Source of the DNA: Streptomyces daqingensis
Lineage (GTDB): Bacteria; Actinomycetota; Actinomycetes; Streptomycetales; Streptomycetaceae
Direction of reading: 5' to 3'
NCBI RefSeq assembly: GCF_014645895.1
Contig: NZ_BMMP01000012.1
Span: forward strand, 124,001 to 188,000
DNA: 64,000 nucleotides
Numbering within the stretch: position 1 is the stretch's first letter; every line of letters starts with the position of its first letter. This document shows positions 1 to 7,357 of the stretch, piece by piece. The notes below the pieces were generated by a model, which worked only from the letters and a program-made list of their open reading frames with translations, was not told the DNA's origin and ran no database searches. The position numbers and the translations under genes are program-made.

Positions 1-51
1 TGTCCCGCCCCACGGGGTACAAACCGCGACCGCCGCCCGGGCGGCCGCATC

Positions 52-87
52 GGGGCCTCCCCGGCACCCGCGCGCCGGGGAGGCCCC
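52..87. terminator. G+C-rich hairpin terminator of an upstream gene
   Basis: A perfect 14-bp inverted repeat (GGGGCCTCCCCGGC, 52-65, with its complement at 74-87) encloses an 8-nt loop. There is no U-tract, as is usual for Streptomyces hairpin terminators. It probably ends a gene lying before the window. A 12-bp palindrome (CCGCCCGGGCGG) lies just before it. Confidence 0.6.
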
Positions 88-200
88 GCCTGAGTCCCGT
101 CCCGGCGATCGTGAACGATCCGGCCCGTGTGTTCGTTGGCACGTAGTGGGAGAATGGCCTGTGATCCACTGGTGCGCATGGGGATACGGGGAGAGGTTCG

Positions 201-1466
201 GTGGCGGCTATGAGCGGCGGCGGCACACGCCGTTGGGGCTGGGGCAGTGGCCGTACCGAGGATCAGCGAGCCGGAGCGCAGGAGGCCAAGGATGCGGCTG
301 CGGCCGCCTTCTACGAGCTGGACACCGCCCAGCGTGACCTGCGGATCTCGATAGAGACCGTCGCCGCCGTCGACGACTCCCCTGCCGCCCGCAAGGCCGT
401 CTCCGACTTCCAGCAGTTCGGGGCGCGTATCGACCAGGTCAGCCACGAATACATCACGGCGGTCGACGCCCACGACCTGGACCGTGACGACCTGGACGCC
501 TCCACCGCCGCCCGCGCCCGGGCCGAGCTGGACAGGACGCGGCAGGACCTGGAGCGCGTCAAGGGCGAGCTGGAGCGGTTCGGGCAGAGTCTGGGGCCGC
601 TGCTGTCGAAGGCGGAGACGCAGCTGGCGCGCCTGGCGCCCGCTGTCGAGCGGGCCCGGCAGGGGCTGCTCGCGGCGTCGAACGCGCTGGACGCCGTACG
701 CGACGCGGGGCTGAAGGCCGACGGCCTGGCCGCGCGGCTCGCGGCGCTCTCCCCGGAGCTGACGAAGCTCAACGAGGGCGCCGGCCGGCACGGAGTCCAG
801 GACACCCTGCACAGGGCGGACCGCGTGGTGCGCGAAGCGGAGGCCGTGCGCGAGGAGGCGCAGCGGCTGCCCGAGCGGGTGAAGGAGATCGACAAGCGGC
901 TCGCCTCGCTGCGGACCCGTACCCAGGCGCTGCACACGCGGGCGGGCCAGGTCGAGCCGGTCCTCAGCGAGCTGCGGAGGCGTTTCAGCGCCTCGTGCTG
1001 GCAGGACCTGCAGCAGGTGCCGGAGCAGGCCGCGCGTTCGGTGCGGCAGGCGGAGGAGAAGCTGGCCGAGGGGCGCAGGGCACGGGACGACCAGCGCTGG
1101 GCGGACGCCACGGCGCAGTTGTCGACGGTGCGCGCGCTGCTCAACACGGCGGACGAGGGGATCAAGGCCGCCGGGGACAGGCTGCAGCGGCTCAACGAGG
1201 TCTCCTTCGACCAGACGAAGGAAGTGGAGCGGACGCGGTTCGCGATCCGTGACGCGCAGCGGCTGGCGATGGCGGGTCGCAGCACGCCCGATCCGGGGCA
1301 CGCGGGGCCGCTGGACGACGCCGTGGCGCGGGTGGACCGCGCCGTCGCGTCGCTGTCGGGCCGTCACCCGGACTACTGGCATCTGCTCACCGAGCTCGAC
1401 GCGGTGAAGGAGACGGTGCAGCAGGTCGTCGAGAAGATCCGCGAGGACCGGGCCGCCGGACGGTGA
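201..1466 (+). CDS. Coiled-coil protein of unknown function
   Basis: This gene encodes 421 residues that I cannot assign to a named family. After a Gly/Arg-rich N-terminus (about 30 residues) nearly the whole chain is Ala/Glu/Arg/Leu-rich helical heptad sequence. It has no signal peptide or membrane segment, so it should be a cytoplasmic structural or scaffold-like protein. The GTG at 201 is preferred because GGGGAGAGG ends a few bases upstream; an ATG at 210 is the alternative. Downstream, 113 bp away on the same strand, is an FmdB-type zinc ribbon gene with its own likely leaderless start. The long helical content could also suggest an SMC-like or PspA-like role, but no such motif is visible. 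Confidence 0.8.
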   Translation: MAAMSGGGTRRWGWGSGRTEDQRAGAQEAKDAAAAAFYELDTAQRDLRISIETVAAVDDSPAARKAVSDFQQFGARIDQVSHEYITAVDAHDLDRDDLDASTAARARAELDRTRQDLERVKGELERFGQSLGPLLSKAETQLARLAPAVERARQGLLAASNALDAVRDAGLKADGLAARLAALSPELTKLNEGAGRHGVQDTLHRADRVVREAEAVREEAQRLPERVKEIDKRLASLRTRTQALHTRAGQVEPVLSELRRRFSASCWQDLQQVPEQAARSVRQAEEKLAEGRRARDDQRWADATAQLSTVRALLNTADEGIKAAGDRLQRLNEVSFDQTKEVERTRFAIRDAQRLAMAGRSTPDPGHAGPLDDAVARVDRAVASLSGRHPDYWHLLTELDAVKETVQQVVEKIREDRAAGR

Positions 1467-1579
1467 ACCGTCCTGCCGCACCGACGGGGGTGCGGCCCGC
1501 GCGGGGACCGGTCCCGGGCGGCGTGGGAACGCTCCGTACGGCCGCGCGGGCCGTTCCGGCCGCCGGATACCATTCCGCC

Positions 1580-1801
1580 ATGCCTCGTTACGAGTACCGC
1601 TGCCGCCAGTGCGACACGCAGTTCGAACTGAGCCGCCCGATGGCGGAGTCCGGTGCGCCCGCGAGCTGCCCGGACGGGCACGAGGACACCGTGAAGCTGC
1701 TCTCGACCGTCGCGGTCGGCGGCTCGACGTCCGCACCCGCCGCGAGCGCGGCGCCGGCGGGCGGCGGAGGCGGGTGCTGCGGCGGCGGCTGCTGCGGCTG
1801 A
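1580..1801 (+). CDS. FmdB-family zinc ribbon protein
   Basis: This is a 73-residue protein starting MPRYEYRCRQC, typical of the FmdB/CxxC_CXXC_SSSS putative regulatory family. Visible metal ligands are Cys8-x2-Cys11 and Cys30 with His34. The second half is Ser/Ala/Gly-rich and ends in a Cys-Cys pair (66-67) and a Cys-Cys-Gly terminus (71-73). Family members are small zinc-ribbon proteins of unclear function. TACCAT lies at 1568-1573, six bases before the ATG, and no Shine-Dalgarno sequence is present, so the mRNA is probably leaderless. Confidence 0.85.
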   Translation: MPRYEYRCRQCDTQFELSRPMAESGAPASCPDGHEDTVKLLSTVAVGGSTSAPAASAAPAGGGGGCCGGGCCG

Positions 1802-1886
1802 CCGAGAGCGCCCCGCGGCGGCTGACCACGGTCGTAGCCGCGTGCGCTGCGCCTTACGTGGTTTCCGGGCTTACGTGGGCCCGGGT

Positions 1887-2738
1887 TTACGTGCTCTGGC
1901 CGTGTACCCAGTGCGCGGGTCTGCCGAGCCGTTCGGGAATCCTGGTGGAACCGTCGCCCCTGGCCGAGTCGAGCTGCGGCTGCGTGAGGAAGAGGCTCCC
2001 GGTGAGGTCCGCGCCGCCCAGTTCGGCGTCGCGGAGGTCGGCGCCGAGAAGGTCGGCGTGCCTGAGGTCCGCGCCGTTCAGCCGGGCCGCGATGAGGACG
2101 GCGCCGCGCAGTGTCGCTCCCCGCAGCTTCGCGTTCGCGAGTGCCGCACCGGTCAGGTCCGCACCCCTGTGGTCCTTCTTCCTGCCCCGTACGCGCGACC
2201 GCACCGTCTCACTGGCCCTGAGCAGCAGAGCGCCCGTCCTTTCGCGGTGCGCGGGGACGTCCACGCGCAGAACCTCCTCGGCGCTGCCGCGCGTCAGGCG
2301 CTCGACGCGCTCGTACGCGCTGCGCAGCTCCCGCCGCAGCGGCTGACCGACGGGGAGGTCCGCGGCCTCGGCGAGGTGGAGGAGCAGCTCGTGGAGGTGG
2401 CGCATCACGCCGAACACCTCGAACATCTCGCGTGCTGCGCCGGGGGTGTCGCGCCAGTTGCGGGCGCCGTAGGTGACGCGGGAGACCTTCTGGCCCGCGC
2501 CGAAGCAGTCGAAGACGGTGCAGCCGGGAAAGCCGCGGTCACGCAGCTGCGCGTGGATGCCGCAGCCGAAGTCCGGCCGCAGGTTCTCGCACGGTTGTCC
2601 GGCGTCCTTGTCGACGGCGAAGTCCGCCGAGGCCGCGAACGGCAGGGCCACGCAGCACAGCCCGGCGCAGTTGGCGCAGTCGGCCCGCAGTTCGGTGCGT
2701 TGCGGGTGCGCGGTGGGGGCGGGACTGTCCTGGGTCAC
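1887..2738 (-). CDS. Cys-cluster (YkgJ-like) plus pentapeptide-repeat protein
   Basis: This gene encodes 283 residues with two parts. The N-terminal half has a dense cysteine cluster (Cys21, 24, 28, 29, then 50, 59, 73, 78), resembling YkgJ-type zinc/iron-chelating domains. The C-terminal part (about 190-255) is a run of A(D/N)LxG pentapeptide repeats, which fold as a right-handed quadrilateral beta-helix. The GTG at 2738 is chosen because AGGAG sits about 9 nt upstream; an ATG at 2762 has no ribosome binding site. Function is unknown. The cluster may bind zinc or an Fe-S centre and the repeats may bind a partner protein, but both are inferences. Confidence 0.8.
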   Translation of the reverse strand: MTQDSPAPTAHPQRTELRADCANCAGLCCVALPFAASADFAVDKDAGQPCENLRPDFGCGIHAQLRDRGFPGCTVFDCFGAGQKVSRVTYGARNWRDTPGAAREMFEVFGVMRHLHELLLHLAEAADLPVGQPLRRELRSAYERVERLTRGSAEEVLRVDVPAHRERTGALLLRASETVRSRVRGRKKDHRGADLTGAALANAKLRGATLRGAVLIAARLNGADLRHADLLGADLRDAELGGADLTGSLFLTQPQLDSARGDGSTRIPERLGRPAHWVHGQST

Positions 2739-2923
2739 GGGGATCGGTCTCCTGCTCGGCATCGCCGCCGGTCGCCGGGCGCGCCGGGCGCGGCGTCGTC
2801 CGCCATTCTCGCACCGGGCGCGCCTTCCCCGGTCCGGGACGGAGCCGGACCAGAGCCGGGACGGACGGACAGTCAGGGCACGGCGGTTGTCGCACGGCAC
2901 GCCAACCGCACGGAGATCCCCTC

Positions 2924-5578
2924 CTATCCGCGGACCCTGGCCACCGCCCCGTAGGAGCCGGCCCGCGGGTCGTCGTCGGCGAGGTCCCGCTCCGTACGGT
3001 CCGAGCCCCACCGGTGCACGAGCACGATTCCGGGCTCCACCAGCTCCAGCCCGTCGAGCAGCGAGGCCGTCTCGTCGTACGTCCTCAGCCGCAGCGGTAC
3101 GCCCGCCTGCCGGCGGTACTGCTCGCGGACGGCTTCCATGTCGTCCGGGCTGTGGTCGGCGGTGAGCTGGGTGAGCGTCACGAAGCTGCCGGGGGCGAGC
3201 ACGGAGGTGAAGCGGCGGATCATCTCGTGCGCCATCTCGTCGTCGGCGATGTACGGGAGCAGCGCGACGACGGAGAGCGCGACGGGCTCCTCCAGGTCGA
3301 GGTTGCCGCTGACCTCCGGCGAGTCGACGATCTTGTCCGTGTCCGTCGCGTCCGCCAGGAGGAAGGCGGTGCGCCCCTGGGGGCTGCTGCTCAGCAGTGC
3401 CTGGGCGTGGGCGTGCACCACGGGGTCGTTGTCGACGTAGACGACCCTCGCGGACGGCTCCACGGACTGGACGACCTGGTGCAGGCTGGGCTCGGTGGGA
3501 ATGCCGGCGCCCAGGTCGAGGAACTGCGTCACGCCCGCGTGGCCGGCGATGTACCGCGCGGCGCGGAGCATGAAGCCGCGGTTCTCGCGGGCCATCATGG
3601 CGACGGACGGCGCGGCGTCGACGGCTTCCTGGGCCGCTGTCCTGTCGGCGGCGAAATTGGTGCGGCCACCGAGGAAGTAGTCGTACACGCGTGCGGGATG
3701 CAGCCGGTCGGTTCGCGGTTCGCTGCCGGCGGCGGCGCCGGACTGCGCGCGGCTCTCCCCGTCGCCGCCGGCCTCTCCACGCGTCAGGCTGGTGGGACGG
3801 ACGCGGCCGGTGACGTACAGCGCCCAGAAAAGGTCGTGCACCGCCGCCGGTCTGTCCTTGGTGAGCGGCAGATGTGTCAGCGTCCCCGCCTCGCGCAGCC
3901 ACCCCCACAGCGTCTCGCCGCTGATGCCCAGCTCCCGGGCGGCCTCCTGGTCGTCGAGTCCGTGGTGCACCCAGGTCGTGACGGCGGACAGCAGCCGCGG
4001 CGACAGTCCGGCCAGCACGCCGCTGCCCCACAGGGCCGCGCCCTCCTGGGCGAGGACGGCACGGACCCCGCCCGCCGGGGGCACCGTCCCGGGCACGGGC
4101 GGCGGGAGGCCGGCGAGCCGCAGCGCGAGGTCGAGGGTCGCGCGGTCCCCCAGGCGCGTGCGGTCCAGGCCGGCCCGGAACGTCAGCTCGTCGAGCCGGG
4201 CCTCGACGGTGTCGGGGTGCAGGCCCAGGAGCCGGCCGGCGCCCGCCGTGCCCATCGTGATCGCCGCCTGGCAGACCTCGAGCAGCCGGCGCCGCTCGAC
4301 CTCGGCCAGGTTCTCCTCGATCGGCGCGAGCAGCTCACGTGCCCAGGCGCGCGCCGAGGCGTCCAGCAGCTCCGCGAGCGGGGGCCGCCCGTCGTGCACG
4401 GCCACGCCGCCCGCTGTGCGCCGCGCGGCCTCCACGCTGACGGCGGCGGCTTCGTACAGACGTGCGGCATGCTCCAACGGTCCGCTGCCGCTCACCCCCA
4501 CGGCCCGCTGGGCCTGCGCCTCCGCGACGGGTTCCAGGACGGTCTGGACGGGTGCCTGCGCGCCGTCCCAGATGACGATGATCTGCTCCTGGTCGACGGG
4601 GCAGAGCACGGTCAGCGAGCGCCCCCACTGCAGAGCTTCCTCCACTTCGGCGGCGACCTCCTCGCGGTCCTCGCCGGGTGCGATCTCGACGACGGCGAGC
4701 TGCACGACACCCGCTGCCGTGAGCCCCGGAGCGAGGGGTTCCACGGCCCGTCCGGCGGACGTCACGTCCCCCACCATCAGGTACTGGAAGCCCGACGTCC
4801 GGGCGGCCAGCACCGCGGCGCGCAGCCGGTGCTCCCGCTCCGTGACCTCCTGTTCGCGGAGGAGCCCGGCGACCATCACGGCCGTCTCCTCCAGGCCGAC
4901 CCTTCCCCGCCCGCTCCACGGCCTGGTGTGGGAGACGATCAGCAGCCGGTGCGGCGGCCCGACGCCCACCGGCCACACCTCGACGTACCGTCCGTCGGCG
5001 GAACCCCTCACCGGTCCGCGCTCCCGGCCGTGGACCAGTTCCCGCAGCAGCGCCGACTGCCGCCGCACCTCTTCCGGCCACGTCTGCTCGCGGTGGCCGT
5101 CGACCACCGCCACCCGGGCACCCGTCTCCCGTTCGATCCACTTGAGCACGGTGTCGGGCCCGCCGCCCTCCGCCATGGCCTCCGCCGCCAGGTGCACGTA
5201 CTCCTCGACCTGCCGTATCTGGTTCTGGAGCGACGCGACGTGCACGCCGGAGAGGGCCTCCGCGACGCGTACGGGAGTCCCGGGGAAGGTCGGCCTCAGC
5301 ACCGGCACGAAGCCGCACTCGCCCGGGTCGGGCTCCTCGCCGTCGCCGCACAGGACGACTCCCGCGGCGTCCTCGGCCCGCAGCCGCACCCAGGCCAGGC
5401 TGTGGCCGGCGGGAAGCACCATCAGGGCACGGGCGGTGCGCTCACCGATGGGCGGTCCGTCCGGACCGCACCGCATGACCTTGTCGATGACGCGGCTCGG
5501 GTCGTCGGGCGCATCGTCGTTGCAGGCCCACCGCAGAAGCGGCCGCTCGCCCGCAGTCAGATGGCCCAACGTCAGCAT
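2924..5578 (-). CDS. PucR-like regulator fused to SAV2177-family (DUF574) SAM methyltransferase
   Basis: This 884-residue protein combines regulator and enzyme modules. Residues 1-430 resemble the sensory half of PucR/CdaR-type regulators. A PucR C-terminal HTH follows at about 440-500 (LLGLHPDTVEARLDEL), then a second HTH-like segment at about 530-575 (DDQEAARELGISGETL). From about 622 to the end is a complete DUF574 methyltransferase with the family start RTDRLHPARVYDYFLGG, the SAM-binding loop FLDLGAGIPTEPSLHQ and VVYVDNDPVV. The stand-alone paralogue at 59834 covers only this last part. The ATG at 5578 has GGAG just upstream. It is divergent from the rhodanese gene. The frame is uninterrupted across the junction, so the fusion is real in this sequence; the substrate is unknown. 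Confidence 0.85.
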   Translation of the reverse strand: MLTLGHLTAGERPLLRWACNDDAPDDPSRVIDKVMRCGPDGPPIGERTARALMVLPAGHSLAWVRLRAEDAAGVVLCGDGEEPDPGECGFVPVLRPTFPGTPVRVAEALSGVHVASLQNQIRQVEEYVHLAAEAMAEGGGPDTVLKWIERETGARVAVVDGHREQTWPEEVRRQSALLRELVHGRERGPVRGSADGRYVEVWPVGVGPPHRLLIVSHTRPWSGRGRVGLEETAVMVAGLLREQEVTEREHRLRAAVLAARTSGFQYLMVGDVTSAGRAVEPLAPGLTAAGVVQLAVVEIAPGEDREEVAAEVEEALQWGRSLTVLCPVDQEQIIVIWDGAQAPVQTVLEPVAEAQAQRAVGVSGSGPLEHAARLYEAAAVSVEAARRTAGGVAVHDGRPPLAELLDASARAWARELLAPIEENLAEVERRRLLEVCQAAITMGTAGAGRLLGLHPDTVEARLDELTFRAGLDRTRLGDRATLDLALRLAGLPPPVPGTVPPAGGVRAVLAQEGAALWGSGVLAGLSPRLLSAVTTWVHHGLDDQEAARELGISGETLWGWLREAGTLTHLPLTKDRPAAVHDLFWALYVTGRVRPTSLTRGEAGGDGESRAQSGAAAGSEPRTDRLHPARVYDYFLGGRTNFAADRTAAQEAVDAAPSVAMMARENRGFMLRAARYIAGHAGVTQFLDLGAGIPTEPSLHQVVQSVEPSARVVYVDNDPVVHAHAQALLSSSPQGRTAFLLADATDTDKIVDSPEVSGNLDLEEPVALSVVALLPYIADDEMAHEMIRRFTSVLAPGSFVTLTQLTADHSPDDMEAVREQYRRQAGVPLRLRTYDETASLLDGLELVEPGIVLVHRWGSDRTERDLADDDPRAGSYGAVARVRG

Positions 5579-5849
5579 GGCTCCAGCGTCCTGCTGACCA
5601 GCCGCGATCGCATGTCGAGTCTCGCTGTCCGGACGTGCTCCGGCACCCGCCCCGGTCCGTACGCCGACGCCTGCGGCCCTCGTCCGGTCACCGCCCGGGA
5701 GGCCGGGAAAGGCCGTTTTGCGGCGCGCGCAGGCCCCCGCAGGCCCCCGGAAGCCGGAATATCGCGCTCCGCCACACTGCTGTCCTGTCCGGCCCAAGCA
5801 CCTGTGATCGCTCCCGTGCGCCGACCGAACGCCCCCCGAAGGGAAGCCC

Positions 5850-6464
5850 GTGACCACGCCCCCCGCCCAGCCCGCCGCTCTGACCGTCGAGGAACTCCGG
5901 CCGAGGCTCGGCCATGCGGACGTCATCGACGTGCGCACCCCCGCCGAGTACGGCTCCGGCCACATTCCCGGCGCGCTCAACGTCCCCCTCGACCGTCTGG
6001 ACGAGGCGCTGCCCGCCCTGCGCACCGCGTCGTCACGCGCTCTCCTGGTCGCTGTCTGCGCCTCGGGCGGCCGGTCCGGGGCGGCGTGCGCACGGCTCGC
6101 GGCGGCGGGCGTCCCCGCCGTCTCCCTCGACGGCGGAACGGACGCCTGGGCGAGCGGCGGCCACCGGCTGGACCGCCCGTCGGACGGCAGCCGGGCCGTG
6201 TGGCCCATGGAGCGCCAGGTGCGTCTCACCGCGGGATCGCTCGTGGTGCTGGGCGTGCTGCTCGACCTGGCCATACCCGGCGCCCGCGTCCTCTCACTGC
6301 TGATCGGTGCGGGGCTGGTCTTCTCGGCGCTCAGCAACACCTGCGGAATGGCGGTGCTGCTCTCCAAGCTCCCGCACAACCGGCGGGCCGGCGGCGGCAC
6401 GGGCTGGGACGCGACTCTGCGCATCCTGACGGACGGCCGTACGGGCGGAGCCGCAGGCGCCTGA
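5850..6464 (+). CDS. Rhodanese-like sulfurtransferase with DUF2892 membrane tail
   Basis: This gene encodes 204 residues. The N-terminal rhodanese domain (about 10-110) has VIDVRTPAEYGSGHIPGALN and an active-site loop with Cys (VCASGGRSG), which would carry a persulfide. The C-terminal part (about 125-185) has two hydrophobic helices and matches the DUF2892/YgaP-like inner-membrane module. The product is therefore probably a membrane-anchored sulfurtransferase facing the cytoplasm. It starts with GTG preceded by GAAGGGA. It diverges from the regulator-methyltransferase fusion. Confidence 0.88.
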   Translation: MTTPPAQPAALTVEELRPRLGHADVIDVRTPAEYGSGHIPGALNVPLDRLDEALPALRTASSRALLVAVCASGGRSGAACARLAAAGVPAVSLDGGTDAWASGGHRLDRPSDGSRAVWPMERQVRLTAGSLVVLGVLLDLAIPGARVLSLLIGAGLVFSALSNTCGMAVLLSKLPHNRRAGGGTGWDATLRILTDGRTGGAAGA

Positions 6465-6541
6465 AACGGCCACCGCCGGGTGCGCGGCCGGGCTGGCGGG
6501 CCGACGGGCTGGGGCCGGCCGCGCACCAGGTGTCCGTGGCG

Positions 6542-7357
6542 TCAGCCGGCGGCGGGCTCCGTGACGGCCAGCATCTCGCGTGTGATCCGCTCCCCCGCCG
6601 CCACTCCGCGCTCCGGCAGCACCTCGACGTGCGGCGCCGACCAGCCGCTGTCCACGAGTTCACCGTGCCCCGGCATCCAGCCGCGCCCGGCTCCCAGCAG
6701 CAGGTCGGCGTCCAGCAGCGAGTCGCCCGCGGCGCAGGTGCGTGCCGCCCCGGTACGCCGGGCGATCTCGGCGACGGCCGCGCTCTTCGTCAGGGGACCC
6801 GGCACCGCGTAGATCTTCCGTCCCTGCAGTGAGACGGTCCACCCGCAGGTGTCCGCCCACTCCGACAGCTCCTTCACCCATGTCAGGGGCAGTCGCGCGC
6901 GGTCGACGACGAGATAGGCGAACAGGTCGTCGGCCACGCGCTGCTTGAGCGTCCACTCGCCGTCGCCCGCGGCCCGCCGCAGGTGCTCGCAGACCTGCCG
7001 CAGCGGCGCGCAGTCCTCCAGGGCCCGGCGGACCTGCGCCTGCCAGTCCGGGTCGGACTCGCCGTCGCGGAGAATGTGCCCGCCGTTGGCACACACCGCG
7101 TACCGCGCGGGACCGCCGGGCAGGTTGACGCGCTTGTACTGCTCACGCGTCCTCGTGGTGGTCGGTACGAAGACGCACTGTTCCTGCAACCGCTCGAGCA
7201 GTCGCGCGGCTGTCTCCGTCATGTACGACAGCGGCTTGTGCCCGTACGTCTCGACGCACAGGAGGCGCGGCGCTTCGGCGTCCGGCATCTCGAGCTTCAG
7301 CGCGGCGGCGGAGTAGATCAGCGTCCGGTCGAGGTCGCTCGCTACCAGGACGTTCAC
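6542..7357 (-). CDS. HAD-superfamily phosphatase of the Ter biosynthetic module
   Basis: This 271-residue HAD hydrolase has catalytic motif I at DLDRT (Asp8 nucleophile, Asp10), a TK segment (motif III) and motif IV GDSLLDADLL. Its length and cap layout fit Cof/sucrose-phosphatase-like HAD enzymes. The GTG start overlaps the TGA of the preceding StiP-PELOTA fusion gene by four bases (GTGA, 7354-7357), so the two are translationally coupled. Ter-associated HADs are proposed to dephosphorylate an intermediate of a nucleoside-like metabolite (comparative genomics of Anantharaman, Iyer and Aravind). The substrate here is unknown. Confidence 0.88.
   Translation of the reverse strand: MNVLVASDLDRTLIYSAAALKLEMPDAEAPRLLCVETYGHKPLSYMTETAARLLERLQEQCVFVPTTTRTREQYKRVNLPGGPARYAVCANGGHILRDGESDPDWQAQVRRALEDCAPLRQVCEHLRRAAGDGEWTLKQRVADDLFAYLVVDRARLPLTWVKELSEWADTCGWTVSLQGRKIYAVPGPLTKSAAVAEIARRTGAARTCAAGDSLLDADLLLGAGRGWMPGHGELVDSGWSAPHVEVLPERGVAAGERITREMLAVTEPAAG

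Noticed and set aside
3014..6832. A frame of about 1,270 codons on the plus strand opposite the PucR-methyltransferase fusion and beyond
   Set aside because: It is antisense to clear domains and crosses the rhodanese gene region; it lacks recognisable motifs.
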